Notes: generated by a model not told the origin, from the sequence alone. A DNA stretch of 64,000 nt from Cloacibacterium normanense (GCF_002943105.1 NZ_PTPZ01000001.1:372001-436000); one strand, 5' to 3'; counted from the stretch's first letter, positions 17,921-27,204 are shown. A program made the numbers and translations.

Positions 17921-18952
17921 ATGAAAGAATTAGAACAGATTTTCAAACATATTAAAAATAGGGAATTTTTACCCATCTACTTTTTCCATGGCGAAGAAGC
18001 TTTTTTTATAGACGCAGCTGTAAAAGCATTAGAAAATGATGTGCTTACAGAAGACGAAAAAGCTTTTAACCAAACGGTAGTCTATGGCAAAGATACCAAT
18101 TATAATGATATTTTGGCACTTTCTAGACAGTATCCTATGATGGGAGACAAGCAACTCATCATCGTAAAAGAAGCACAAGACTTAAAATTAAATGAAGACG
18201 AATCTAGAATTTTAGAAAACTACGCCACAAATCCTGTGGAATCTACCATTCTGGTCTTTGCACACAAGCATAAAAAAGTAGACAGCCGAAAAAAAGTATT
18301 CAAAGTTCTAGACAAAGCAAATATGCTCTTTCACAGCGAACCTGTAAAAGATTATAACTTGGCAAAATGGATAGAAGACGAAGCTAGAAACCTTCAAATA
18401 AAACTAGCGCCAGGAATTGCTCAACTATTGGCAGATTACTTAGGGAATGACCTTTCCAGAATTTCTAATGAGCTCAATAAAATGAAATTGGTGCTGAAAG
18501 AAGGTGAAGTTTTAGACGGTAAATTGGTAGAAACGCACATTGGGATTTCTAAGGAATTTAATGTTTTTGAATTGCAAAAAGCACTCGGTAAGAAAGACAG
18601 CAATCAAGCCTTCAAAATTGCTTATTACATGGGGAAAAATCCCAAAACCAATCCTATTGTCATGACCATAGGAAATCTCTATACTTTTTTTAGCAATGTG
18701 GTAATGTATCACACTGTGGCGAATCAGGGGCAAAGTCTTATTGCTTCAGCATTGGGAGTGAATCCTTATTTTGTGAAAGATTATGCAGAAGCGGCGAGAA
18801 ATTATCCGTTGAAATTTTCGACCAGAGTTATCTCGGTTTTGAGGGAAATTGATTTAAAATCAAAAGGTCTAGGTGCGGTAAATATGGAGGAAAGTGAACT
18901 CTTAAAAGAAATGGTCTACAAAATTGTAAACATTGATAAAATCAAAAGCTAA
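17921..18952 (+). CDS. holA: DNA polymerase III subunit delta
   Basis: 344 residues from the ATG at 17921. An in-frame ATG at 17858 would overlap the divergent gene. Features are the N-terminal IYFFHGEEAFFIDAA, the QYPMMGDKQLIIVKEAQ segment, the middle domain NDLSRISNELNKM and a C-terminal helical collar-binding domain. Delta opens the beta clamp within the clamp loader. It ends two bases before the YitT gene. Confidence 0.93.
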   Translation: MKELEQIFKHIKNREFLPIYFFHGEEAFFIDAAVKALENDVLTEDEKAFNQTVVYGKDTNYNDILALSRQYPMMGDKQLIIVKEAQDLKLNEDESRILENYATNPVESTILVFAHKHKKVDSRKKVFKVLDKANMLFHSEPVKDYNLAKWIEDEARNLQIKLAPGIAQLLADYLGNDLSRISNELNKMKLVLKEGEVLDGKLVETHIGISKEFNVFELQKALGKKDSNQAFKIAYYMGKNPKTNPIVMTIGNLYTFFSNVVMYHTVANQGQSLIASALGVNPYFVKDYAEAARNYPLKFSTRVISVLREIDLKSKGLGAVNMEESELLKEMVYKIVNIDKIKS

Positions 18953-18954
18953 AA

Positions 18955-19917
18955 ATGATTAAAAATATCTGGAAACAAATCATTTTACTCATTCTTCGTT
19001 TACAAGGCGAAGCAGATACCAGTCGGTACAAAGTCATTAAAACCAAAAATAATATTTTGGTTTCCCTAAGAAACGAATTCAAAAATTTTTTACTCATCAC
19101 CATCGGTGTATTTTCTGCAGGTTTCGGTTTCAAAGGATTTCTTTTGACCAATAAATTTATAGATGGTGGCGCAACTGGGATTTCGTTATTGGTTTCAGCG
19201 TTGACAGAAATTCCGATTTATTACTTGATTCCGCTTATCAACTTGCCTTTCATTATTATGGGGCACAAAACCGTGGGAATCAATTTTGCGATAAAAACGG
19301 CACTTGCAATTGGAGGATTGGCTTTGGTTTTGGCAAATGTAGACTTTCCAAATGTGACCAATGATAATATTCTAGTGGCGGTTTTTGGCGGTTTCTTTTT
19401 AGGAGCAGGAATCGGATTGTCCATTAGAGGAGGTGCTGTAATTGACGGAACCGAAGTTTTAGCGCTCTATTTGAGCAAAAAATTAGGGACGACCATTGGA
19501 GACGTGATCATCATTATCAATGTGATGATTTTCTCTGCTGCGGCTTACTTTTTAGGCGTAGAAATCGCGTTGTATTCCATGATTACGTATTTATCGGCTT
19601 CTAAAACGTTGGATTTTATTGTAGAAGGAATTGAAGAATACATCGGAGTGACCATCGTTTCTTCAAAATGTGAAGAGATTAAAGAAATGATTTACAATAA
19701 ATTAGGAAGAGGAGTTACCGTTTATAATGGTAAAAAAGGCTTCGGAAAACGAGGGATGAAAGAAGATAGCGATATTATTTTTACCGTTATTACCCGTTTA
19801 GAAGTGAGTAAACTGACCACGGAATTAGAAAAAATAGCACCTACCGCATTCGTAGTGATGCACACGGTAAAAGATACCAAAGGTGGAATGATTAAGAAAA
19901 GACCATTGAAAAATTAA
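18955..19917 (+). CDS. YitT family membrane protein (DUF2179)
   Basis: 320 residues with five or six membrane helices (about residues 40-215; for example FGGFFLGAGIGLSIRGGAVIDGTE, the family signature). A C-terminal soluble DUF2179 domain (about 230-310) contains YNGKKGFGKRGMKEDSDIIFTVITR. The molecular function is unknown. It follows holA by 2 bp, suggesting translational coupling. Confidence 0.9.
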   Translation: MIKNIWKQIILLILRLQGEADTSRYKVIKTKNNILVSLRNEFKNFLLITIGVFSAGFGFKGFLLTNKFIDGGATGISLLVSALTEIPIYYLIPLINLPFIIMGHKTVGINFAIKTALAIGGLALVLANVDFPNVTNDNILVAVFGGFFLGAGIGLSIRGGAVIDGTEVLALYLSKKLGTTIGDVIIIINVMIFSAAAYFLGVEIALYSMITYLSASKTLDFIVEGIEEYIGVTIVSSKCEEIKEMIYNKLGRGVTVYNGKKGFGKRGMKEDSDIIFTVITRLEVSKLTTELEKIAPTAFVVMHTVKDTKGGMIKKRPLKN

Positions 19918-20061
19918 TTTCAAGTTTTCATATAAAAATTTTCAAAAATGGAAATGTCAAATCAAAAATTGCTTTCATTGAAAAAATTCATAACAGAATC
20001 ATCAGGAAAACAATGAAATTCACGAAATTTGCAACTCAAAAAGTAACAACCCTTATATTCT

Positions 20062-21003
20062 ATGGAAAATAATATATTAGATTGCGTGATTGTAGGTTCT
20101 GGACCATCTGGTTATACCGCTGCTATATATGCAGCCAGAGCAGATTTAAAACCTGAATTATACACTGGTTTAGAGCCAGGAGGTCAGTTGACAACAACAA
20201 CCGAAGTAGAAAACTTCCCAGGTTATCCAAACGGAATTACAGGTCCTGAGATGATGATGGATTTGCAAAAACAAGCCGAAAGATTTGAAACCAAAGTACA
20301 CTATGAAATGATTACGAAAGTAGAATTTTCTAAAGAAGTAGGAGGTGTTCATAAACTTTGGGCAGGCGAAAAAGAAATTTTAGCAAAAACAGTCATTATT
20401 TCTACAGGAGCTACAGCAAAATATTTAGGTTTAGAAGACGAGAAAAAATATTCTGGAGGTGGAGTTTCGGCTTGTGCAACTTGTGATGGATTTTTCTACA
20501 GAGGCAAAGACGTAATCGTAGTAGGAGCTGGAGATACAGCGGCAGAAGAAGCGACTTATCTTTCTAAATTGTGTAACAAAGTAACCATGCTAGTAAGAAA
20601 AGACCGTTTCAGAGCTTCTAAAGCAATGGTTCATAAAGTTTTAAATACACCAAATATTGAAGTGAAATTCAATCACGAATTAATCGCTATCGAAGGAGAG
20701 AACAGCTTAGTAGAAAGAGCAGTGGTGATTAATAACCAAACGCAAGAAACTTCTAAGATTGACGTTCATGGTATTTTCATCGCAATTGGTCACAAACCGA
20801 ATACTGATGTTTTTGCAGGTCAAATCACTTTAGATGAAAACGGTTACATCATCACCGAAGGAAAATCTTCTAAAACCAATTTACCGGGTGTTTTCGCAGC
20901 AGGAGATGTACAAGACCACATCTACAGACAAGCGATTACAGCAGCAGGTTCTGGTTGTATGGCAGCAATAGATGCTGAACGTTATTTATCAGAATTAGAA
21001 TAA
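20062..21003 (+). CDS. trxB: Thioredoxin-disulfide reductase
   Basis: 313 residues with the FAD-binding VGSGPSGYTAAIYAARA near the N-terminus, the redox-active CATC (138-141), the NADPH-binding VGAGDTAAEEATYLS and the closing FAAGDVQDHIYRQAITAAGSG. It reduces thioredoxin with NADPH in the cytosol. It is followed by crcB after 4 bp, so the two are probably one transcript. Confidence 0.97.
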   Translation: MENNILDCVIVGSGPSGYTAAIYAARADLKPELYTGLEPGGQLTTTTEVENFPGYPNGITGPEMMMDLQKQAERFETKVHYEMITKVEFSKEVGGVHKLWAGEKEILAKTVIISTGATAKYLGLEDEKKYSGGGVSACATCDGFFYRGKDVIVVGAGDTAAEEATYLSKLCNKVTMLVRKDRFRASKAMVHKVLNTPNIEVKFNHELIAIEGENSLVERAVVINNQTQETSKIDVHGIFIAIGHKPNTDVFAGQITLDENGYIITEGKSSKTNLPGVFAAGDVQDHIYRQAITAAGSGCMAAIDAERYLSELE

Positions 21004-21007
21004 ATCA

Positions 21008-21373
21008 TTGAAAACCTTAGTTTACATATTTTTAGGAGGCGGATTAGGGAGTGTAATGCGGTATTTGGTATCGTTTTATACTTCCAAATTCCTTTCTATT
21101 GGGAGTTTTCCTCTCGGAACATTCTTGGTAAACCTCATCGGATGCTTTTTAATAGGTCTTTTTTCGTCTTATTTTATCAAAGTAGACAATTCCCTTAAAT
21201 TTCTATTGATTACAGGTTTTTGTGGCGGTTTTACCACTTTTTCTACTTTCGCAACAGAAAACTATTCTTTATTACAAAATCAAAATTATATCGTGCTTAT
21301 TTCTTATGTCTTATTGAGCATAATCTTAGGAATTATAGCAGTAATATTAGGTTTTCAGGCAGCAAGTAATTAA
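21008..21373 (+). CDS. crcB: Fluoride exporter CrcB/Fluc
   Basis: 121 residues, four membrane helices, with GGGLGSVMRYLVS at the N-terminus, GTFLVNLIGCFLIG in helix 2 and TGFCGGFTTFSTFATE in helix 3, all diagnostic of Fluc channels. It works as a dual-topology dimer exporting fluoride. It starts with TTG at 21008. No crcB-type riboswitch is apparent; it seems to be read from the trxB transcript. Confidence 0.93.
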   Translation: MKTLVYIFLGGGLGSVMRYLVSFYTSKFLSIGSFPLGTFLVNLIGCFLIGLFSSYFIKVDNSLKFLLITGFCGGFTTFSTFATENYSLLQNQNYIVLISYVLLSIILGIIAVILGFQAASN

Positions 21374-21431
21374 TTTTTGATGTTGAAAATTAATGCGTTA
21401 TAAAAAATGTAGAAAAATCTAAAAAAATAAT

Positions 21432-21462
21432 TTTGTCAGAATTTAAAAAGGTTCTATATTTG
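21432..21462 (+). promoter_or_regulatory. Promoter of tRNA-Ser
   Basis: TTTG at 21432-21435 and TATATTTG at 21455-21462, separated by 19 nt, match the Bacteroidota consensus. The -7 box ends 28 nt before the tRNA. Confidence 0.75.
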
Positions 21463-21490
21463 CACCACTGAAAACGAGATAATCGTTTCT

Positions 21491-21575
21491 GGAGAAATGG
21501 CAGAGTGGTCGATTGCGGCAGTCTTGAAAACTGTTGACTGTAACAGGTCCGGGGGTTCGAATCCCTCTTTCTCCG
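21491..21575 (+). tRNA. tRNA-Ser (UGA)
   Basis: The acceptor stem GGAGAAA pairs with TTTCTCC. The D arm is GCAGAGTGGTCGATTGC, the anticodon loop CTTGAAA carries TGA (21525-21527), the variable arm is long as in class II tRNAs, and the T loop is GGTTCGAATCC. It serves as the attachment site of the island: its last 16 bases are part of attL, and the gene stays intact after integration. Confidence 0.96.
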
Positions 21576-21576
21576 C
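21560..21576. other. attL of the island
   Basis: AATCCCTCTTTCTCCGC, the end of tRNA-Ser plus one base, repeated exactly at 59221-59237. Confidence 0.9.
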
Positions 21577-21600
21577 AAGTTGAAAAACAAAATCAAACAA

Positions 21601-21636
21601 AACCCACTAAACTTCAATGTTTAGTGGGTTTTTTAT
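21601..21636 (+). terminator. Island-borne terminator behind tRNA-Ser
   Basis: The perfect 12-bp stem AACCCACTAAAC/GTTTAGTGGGTT (21601-21612, 21619-21630) plus a T-run. Since it lies inside attL, it replaces the original tRNA terminator, which is now at 59250. Confidence 0.9.
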
Positions 21637-21680
21637 TTTCTGTGGTATTCAATTTTTTCAACAATTCTTAAAATTTAGGT

Positions 21681-21733
21681 GTCTTAAAAGGTGTCACTTA
21701 TTTTAGTCTACCAAGTGACTCCTCTAAATTTAG
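21681..21733. promoter_or_regulatory. Putative integrase arm-type binding sites (left)
   Basis: GTCTTAAAAGGTGTCACTT (21681-21699) recurs with one change near the right end (59150-59168). An inverted half copy AAGTGACTCCT lies at 21713-21723. Spacing and position fit accessory sites of a lambda/CTnDOT-type integrase. Confidence 0.6.
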
Positions 21734-21836
21734 AAACTCCATTTAAAAGACAGTTTAGAGAGTGTTTCAATTTTTGTACATCTTGATTTTATAGGAATTT
21801 AAAATTAAATTGTTTAACAAATAAAATCACCACATT

Positions 21837-23072
21837 ATGAATTCTACAGTATCTGTTCTTTTCTACATTAAGAGAGCAAAAGTTAATAAGGATGGCATTT
21901 GTCCAATCTATGTTAGAGTAACGGTTAATTCCAAAAGATTTGAATTTAGTTCTAATAAATTTGTTGCTCCAGATAAATGGTCAGCAGAAGCTTCTAAAAT
22001 TAAAGGCAACAATGAAGAAGCTAGACTTATTAATAAACATCTTGAACTACTCAAATTTCAAATTTTAGAAGCTGAGAATAAATTAATTATAAAAAATGTA
22101 CCAATTAGTGCAGACCGTCTAAGAGAAGAATTATTGGGAGTAAACACCACAAATAGAAAGTTAATTCCCATATTTAGAGATCATAATGAAAAAATTAAAG
22201 TGCTCGTTGGTACGGAATATTCTCCAGGAACTCTAGAGAGATATAATACATCATTAAAACATACCCAGGATTTTCTTATGTGGAAGTTCCAAAAAGGGGA
22301 TATTGACATTGTTGATATTGACCATGCTTTTATTACCGATTATGAATTTTGGTTAAGAAGTGTAAGAAAATGCGCAAATAATACTGCAGTAAAATATATT
22401 AAAAATTTCAAAAAAATTATCAGAATTTGTATGGCAAATGGGTGGTTAGATAAAGACCCATTTATCAATTATAAGTCTAAAGTTAAAGTTGTCGAAAGAG
22501 TTTTTTTAACCCATACTGAAATCCAAACACTACTAAATAAAAGTTTTGTTTCAGAAAGACTAGAATTGGTAAGAGACATTTTTATTTTCAGCTGCTTCAC
22601 TGGGCTGGCTTATGTGGATGTGAAAAAATTGACCAAAGAAAATCTAAATATTGGCATTGATGGCCATAAGTGGATTTTTACCCATAGACAAAAAACTGAC
22701 ACTCCTTCAAGAATTCCTATTCTTCCAACGGCTGAGGGTATTCTTGAAAAATACAAAGATCATCCTCAATGTATTAATTCTAATATCTTACTCCCTATTC
22801 TAAGCAATCAAAAAATGAATGCTTACCTCAAAGAAATTGCAGATGTTTGTGAGATTAATAAAGAGCTTACTTTCCATATTGCTAGACATACTTTTGCTAC
22901 TACTGTCACTCTCTCAAATGGTGTTCCGATAGAGAGTGTAAGTAAGATGCTTGGTCACACGAATATAAAGACTACACAGCATTACGCTAAAATTTTAGAT
23001 CAAAAAATTTCCACAGATATGCAGGTTTTAAAAGACAGATTAAAAGATTTGGTAATTTCTAAAATATCATAA
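21837..23072 (+). CDS. Tyrosine recombinase (IntDOT-like island integrase)
   Basis: 411 residues: an N-terminal arm-binding domain (about 1-100), a SAM-like core-binding domain (about 105-215) and a catalytic domain with box II HIARHTF, LGHTNIKTTQHY and the nucleophile Tyr. In box I the usual Arg position reads FTGLAYVDV, a variation I know from the Bacteroidota CTnDOT family. It is placed next to attL, as expected for the element's own integrase, and should catalyse insertion into and excision from tRNA-Ser. A terminator-like hairpin follows. Confidence 0.95.
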   Translation: MNSTVSVLFYIKRAKVNKDGICPIYVRVTVNSKRFEFSSNKFVAPDKWSAEASKIKGNNEEARLINKHLELLKFQILEAENKLIIKNVPISADRLREELLGVNTTNRKLIPIFRDHNEKIKVLVGTEYSPGTLERYNTSLKHTQDFLMWKFQKGDIDIVDIDHAFITDYEFWLRSVRKCANNTAVKYIKNFKKIIRICMANGWLDKDPFINYKSKVKVVERVFLTHTEIQTLLNKSFVSERLELVRDIFIFSCFTGLAYVDVKKLTKENLNIGIDGHKWIFTHRQKTDTPSRIPILPTAEGILEKYKDHPQCINSNILLPILSNQKMNAYLKEIADVCEINKELTFHIARHTFATTVTLSNGVPIESVSKMLGHTNIKTTQHYAKILDQKISTDMQVLKDRLKDLVISKIS

Positions 23073-23160
23073 CATCATAAGTGTCTTATGTAAAATAGTT
23101 GTAATTTATTTGTTGCATAATTTTTATGTTCTAAAATTTTCAAGAAATAAATATTTTAGG

Positions 23161-23189
23161 AGCGTATTTTTTGAAATACGCTTTTTTTT
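23161..23189 (+). terminator. Terminator after the integrase gene
   Basis: The stem AGCGTATTT/AAATACGCT (23161-23169, 23174-23182) with loop TTTG and eight-T tail. A TTG candidate start for the next gene lies inside it, which argues for a later start. Confidence 0.8.
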
Positions 23190-23203
23190 ATAAACTAAAT
23201 AAC

Positions 23204-24049
23204 TTGGAATCGAAATCAATTAAACTACTAACGGAATTGAATAGACAAATTCAGTTCTTAGAATCGGAATTTGAAGATGAAATTATTAAAACAGAAAAAA
23301 ACATTGAACTTATTTACTTATCAATTGAAAAATTAAAGAATATTGTTTCTAATTACAACTTTAAAACTTGTATTGAGGAAATAAAATTCTTTAAGGAAAT
23401 AAAACCAAAATTCACTTCTAAGTTAATTTACAATAACAATATTCTTAGAATTGAAACCAATAAGCCTATTGGCAGTAATCAGATAGTTATTAATTACTAC
23501 CAGAAAGAACAGAAGAAAATTAAATATTTTTTTGAAGATAATTTAGAATTCTACAAGTACTACCGTACCAATTCAAATTATCTTGATGAAAAATATTTCA
23601 CTAGAAATAATCATGATTTTAAATTGAATCTGGAAACCTGTTATGTTTCCATAGATAAAACATTTTCTACTTCCCATGATTTGAAATTAGCCAAACTCAT
23701 TGCTAATGATTTGCTCTCAATATACTTAGAGAATAAGATCATTCAGCAAGAAAACTTAAAGCTCAAACATACCCAACGCAACCTCAACTCAAAACTTACT
23801 TGGACAGGTTCAAAAATAGCACTTACAGAACTAATTTATGCGCTTCAAACGGAAGGTGTTTTCAATAATGGTACTGCTAGCTTGAAAGATATTGCCGAAA
23901 CTTTCGAAGAATTATTTGGAATAGATTTAGGTCAGTACAGACGTAACTTCTTAGAAATCAGAACTAGAAGAGAAGATAGAACAAGGTTTTTAAATTCTTT
24001 AAAGAGCAATCTAATCAGAAGAATGGATGATTCTGATGAATTTTATTAA
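23204..24049 (+). CDS. RteC-domain protein
   Basis: About 281 residues from the TTG at 23204; an earlier TTG at 23171 sits inside a terminator hairpin. The C-terminal half is the RteC signature: LTWTGSKIALTELIYALQTE, then GVFN-G-ASLKDIAE-FEELFGIDLGQY and FLEIRTRREDRTRFL. In CTnDOT, RteC activates the excision genes. Here it probably controls excision or copy behaviour of this island. Strong AT bias and no ATG start make the N-terminus uncertain. Confidence 0.88.
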   Translation: MESKSIKLLTELNRQIQFLESEFEDEIIKTEKNIELIYLSIEKLKNIVSNYNFKTCIEEIKFFKEIKPKFTSKLIYNNNILRIETNKPIGSNQIVINYYQKEQKKIKYFFEDNLEFYKYYRTNSNYLDEKYFTRNNHDFKLNLETCYVSIDKTFSTSHDLKLAKLIANDLLSIYLENKIIQQENLKLKHTQRNLNSKLTWTGSKIALTELIYALQTEGVFNNGTASLKDIAETFEELFGIDLGQYRRNFLEIRTRREDRTRFLNSLKSNLIRRMDDSDEFY

Positions 24050-24131
24050 TTTTTTTATACCCAACGCAGTCTCCGTTGTGAATGAATTATCATCAAATCT
24101 TACAAATTTGCCTTAATTAAATTTTATAATT

Positions 24132-24392
24132 ATGGCAGTTAACATTTTAACAAAAGAAGACCTACAGGATTTTAAAGCAGATTTACTTGTAGAGATTACA
24201 AAATTACTTCAACCGAAAAATAAAGAACATAAGCAATGGCTTCGTTCTTCAGAAGTAAAAACGATTCTCAAAATTTCTTCAGGTACTTTGCAAACGTTGC
24301 GTATTAATGGCACCCTCCGTTTCTCAAAAGTCGGGGGTACCCTTTACTACAGTTATGATGATATTGAAAAATTGCTGCAGTCCAATAATTAA
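24132..24392 (+). CDS. Excisionase-type helix-turn-helix protein
   Basis: 86 residues. After a helical N-terminus comes a MerR/Xis-like winged helix: WLRSSEVKTILKISSGTLQTL followed by RINGTLRFSKVGGTLYYSYDDIEKLL. Such proteins in Bacteroidota elements act as excision or replication accessory DNA-binding proteins. It is placed between rteC and the Rep-like gene. Confidence 0.85.
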   Translation: MAVNILTKEDLQDFKADLLVEITKLLQPKNKEHKQWLRSSEVKTILKISSGTLQTLRINGTLRFSKVGGTLYYSYDDIEKLLQSNN

Positions 24393-24430
24393 ATTCTAAA
24401 CTAAAATCCTACTTCCTCCCTCAGCTTTTT

Positions 24431-24478
24431 AGTGTAGAAATTTCTCCCTTTAGATAAGGGGGAAACAATTTCTACACT
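24431..24478. promoter_or_regulatory. Long inverted repeat between HTH and Rep-like genes
   Basis: Perfect 12-bp arms AGTGTAGAAATT (24431-24442) and AATTTCTACACT (24467-24478), with an inner CCC/GGG pairing that extends the stem. It could be a terminator for the HTH gene, a regulator-binding site or part of a replication origin. Confidence 0.5.
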
Positions 24479-24531
24479 TTAGGGTTGGGAATACCATCTA
24501 TTTTCTATCAACAAAAATCCATCTTTTAAGA

Positions 24532-25434
24532 ATGAATTACATTAAACACCTTACCGGTTTTTTTGAAAAAGTTGCACAGGATAGAAATCTCAATGCAACT
24601 CATGTGAGCCTTTATGTTGCTCTGTTTCAATTCTGGAATTTTAACCGTTTCAAAAATCCAATAAGCATATCCAGAGACGAAGTAATGAGAATCAGCAAAA
24701 TAAGTTCAAAAGCTACATATCACAAATGCCTAAAAAACCTCCATGCTTTAGGATATTTTGACTATCAGCCTTCTTACAATCCATTCAAAGGAAGCCAGAT
24801 AGTCATGTTTGATTTTTCCGAGGATTTAAAGCCTCTGTCTAAAAACGCTAAGACATCATCTGAACAAGTTATTGAAATAGTTGATAAACAAGCTCTAATC
24901 AACAAAAGAACAACTTCTAAGGTAGGTATTAAACAAGCTTTAGTACCTATTATAAACAATATAAACATTACAAAAGAATCAAACGAAAATAAAGAGGGAG
25001 CACCCATTTCCAAAATCAATTATCAATTTTTTAATAATTCAAATTCACTGAACCAAAATTTAGCTTATCAGTATACAATTCCTGAAAACAGTTTTTTAAA
25101 AAAAGAAAAAAGTTGCGCCAAAAAAGAAAAAGAACAATGGAACGATACTACCGAAAATTTGAATGTTGAAAATATCATTCCACCACCATTTGAAGAGCTG
25201 ATTAATTTTTTCAAAGAATTAAATGCCCCATTAATTGAAGCTCAGAAATTTTTTAATCATTATGAGTCAAACGGCTGGTTAGTAGCTGGAAAATCTAAAA
25301 TGAAAAACTGGAAAGCTTCTGTAGAAAATTGGTTAGAAAAATCAAATAGATTTAATTCTATTTCTCCAAATCATATACCATCCCCAAAGAATCTCCAAGC
25401 CACCACCAACAAAAGCTACAAAGAACCCCTCTAA
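24532..25434 (+). CDS. Replication-initiator-like winged-helix protein
   Basis: 300 residues. The N-terminal winged helix (HVSLYVALFQFWNFNRF; SISRDEVMRISKISSKATYHKCLKNLHALGYF) resembles RepA/DnaD-type initiators and plasmid helix-turn-helix proteins of Bacteroidota. It has a low-complexity middle and a C-terminal DnaD-like segment ending in WKASVENWLEKS, typical of helicase-loader partners. The following gene encodes a DnaC-like ATPase 21 bp away, so the two probably load a helicase at an element origin. Function is inferred from fold and neighbour. Confidence 0.7.
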   Translation: MNYIKHLTGFFEKVAQDRNLNATHVSLYVALFQFWNFNRFKNPISISRDEVMRISKISSKATYHKCLKNLHALGYFDYQPSYNPFKGSQIVMFDFSEDLKPLSKNAKTSSEQVIEIVDKQALINKRTTSKVGIKQALVPIINNINITKESNENKEGAPISKINYQFFNNSNSLNQNLAYQYTIPENSFLKKEKSCAKKEKEQWNDTTENLNVENIIPPPFEELINFFKELNAPLIEAQKFFNHYESNGWLVAGKSKMKNWKASVENWLEKSNRFNSISPNHIPSPKNLQATTNKSYKEPL

Positions 25435-25455
25435 CCTTAACCTCAACCTCACTCT

Positions 25456-26097
25456 ATGAACTTTCCTACACCACCCATAGAAACCCGTTATGATTATTAC
25501 AAAATCATTCCAGAATTCAAAAAATTCGCTTCCCAGTATATCGGAAAAAACTACCTCATCCCAGACGAAGAAAAACCCATTGTCTTCGCCACCATTGCAT
25601 GGATGCTCCAAGACGATTTAGTGGCCAAAGAAATGGACTTCGACCTTCAAAAAGGAATTCTCCTTTCTGGTCCTATTGGTTGCGGAAAAACCACCTTATT
25701 CAAGCTCATGCAAAAATTCATAGGCAACAAAAACAAATTCGGCATGGTCTCCACACGACAAATCGTTTCAGAATTCATGCAGTCAGGCTACCAAATCCTG
25801 GAGAACTACTCCAAAGGAAACTTCGCCCACGACGCTCGAAAAGCCAAAGTTTATTGCTTTGACGATTTAGGCATTGAAACCTCATCTAAGTATTACGGAA
25901 ACGACTGCAATGTAATGGCAGAAATCCTTCTCACACGCTATGACCTGTTCAAAGAAAAAGGACTCATTACACACCTCACTACCAATCTTTCTGCAGCTGA
26001 AATAGAATCTATCTACGGAAACAGGCTCCGTTCCCGAATGAGAGAAATGTTCAATCTTTTCGGCTACGACCAAAACTCCACCGACAAAAGAAAGTGA
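25456..26097 (+). CDS. DnaC/IstB-like helicase-loader ATPase
   Basis: 213 residues: AAA+ core with Walker A GPIGCGKTT (about residues 71-79), Walker B YCFDDLGIE (about 133-141), sensor-1 LTTNLS and an arginine-finger-like GNRLRSRMREM. This matches DnaC-type loaders carried by integrative elements and phages. Its base composition (C-rich wobble) differs clearly from the AT-rich flanks. It is coupled with the preceding initiator-like gene. Confidence 0.82.
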   Translation: MNFPTPPIETRYDYYKIIPEFKKFASQYIGKNYLIPDEEKPIVFATIAWMLQDDLVAKEMDFDLQKGILLSGPIGCGKTTLFKLMQKFIGNKNKFGMVSTRQIVSEFMQSGYQILENYSKGNFAHDARKAKVYCFDDLGIETSSKYYGNDCNVMAEILLTRYDLFKEKGLITHLTTNLSAAEIESIYGNRLRSRMREMFNLFGYDQNSTDKRK

Positions 26098-26204
26098 TTT
26101 CCATTAATTTTAATTCGTTTTATGGTACATTGTTAGTTATTTTATAGCTTTCCGTTTTTTATTGTGGTTTGGTTTTGTATTTTTGTGAATAGACATAAAT
26201 TTCT

Positions 26205-27203
26205 ATGGCAACTAATAAACATGCTCAAATTCGATATAATACATTAGACAAGTGTTTTAGAAATCCTGGTAAAAGATTTGCCATTGAAGATTTAGTAGAT
26301 GCATGTAATGATGCTATTTACGAGTTCACAGGTAAACAAGAAGGAATTAAAAAAAGACAATTGTATGATGATATCCGATTCATGGAAAGTGAACAGGGGT
26401 GGTCAATTGAATTAGAAAAAACAAAAGAAGGTAGAAAAGTGTATTACCGCTATGAAGATCCAAACTTTTCTATATCAAATAAACCTTTAAATGAAACTGA
26501 AGCTTTTCAATTAAAAGAAGCTTTACTTACCTTGAGTAGATTCAAAGGAATGCCACAATATGATTGGATTGATGAGTTAGGGACACGATTAGATGCCGAA
26601 TTCAAACTAAATAAAAACTCAGATAAGGTGATGAGTTTTGAAGAGAACGAATACTTAGAAGGCAAATCCTTTATCTCTCAGTTATACAACGCTATCATTT
26701 ACAAAAAAGTAGTTGCAATTGAATACAAAACGTTTAAAAATGAAAATAGTGTAACTTACGAATTAAGTCCTTATCATTTGAAACAATTCAACAAGCGTTG
26801 GTTTTTATTTGGTAAGTCTCCCAATTTCGAAACACTAACAAACTTGGCTTTAGACAGAATTATTTCTATTAAGGAAACCAATAAAACCTATGAAAACAGT
26901 GACATAGATTTTAATGAATATTTCGATGATATTGTAGGGGTATCCATTCCAGAAGCAAAAGTGGAAACCATAAAAATTAAAATTGCAGAAACTTTAGTTC
27001 CCTATATCAAAACAAAACCACTACATCCATCACAAGCCTATAAGTTTGAAGACAATATACATCGTGTTATAATAAAAGTAATCCCTAATTATGAATTAGA
27101 ATCATTATTGCTTTCCTATGGTGAAAGTTTACAGGTTTTAGAACCTGCTTCTTTTGTGGAAAAGATGAAAAGTAGAATTGAAAAGATGAAAAATAATTAT
27201 TAA
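26205..27203 (+). CDS. WYL-domain transcriptional regulator
   Basis: 332 residues: N-terminal winged HTH (IRYNTLDKCFRNPGKRFAIED-VDA), a helical linker, a WYL domain (YELSPYHLKQFNKRWFLFGKS) and a C-terminal WCX-type extension. WYL regulators of the BrxR/CapW kind sit at the front of defence loci and repress them until a nucleic-acid signal binds. It is the first gene of the methyltransferase-kinase/type I restriction locus. A TATTTTTG -7 box lies at 26178-26185, 20 bp before the start. Confidence 0.88.
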   Translation: MATNKHAQIRYNTLDKCFRNPGKRFAIEDLVDACNDAIYEFTGKQEGIKKRQLYDDIRFMESEQGWSIELEKTKEGRKVYYRYEDPNFSISNKPLNETEAFQLKEALLTLSRFKGMPQYDWIDELGTRLDAEFKLNKNSDKVMSFEENEYLEGKSFISQLYNAIIYKKVVAIEYKTFKNENSVTYELSPYHLKQFNKRWFLFGKSPNFETLTNLALDRIISIKETNKTYENSDIDFNEYFDDIVGVSIPEAKVETIKIKIAETLVPYIKTKPLHPSQAYKFEDNIHRVIIKVIPNYELESLLLSYGESLQVLEPASFVEKMKSRIEKMKNNY

Positions 27204-27204
27204 T

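Noticed and set aside
21837-23072. Integron integrase for the cassette array
   Set aside because: The recombinase has the IntDOT-like three-domain form and sits at attL; it lacks the extra helix region expected of IntI between boxes, as far as I can judge by eye.
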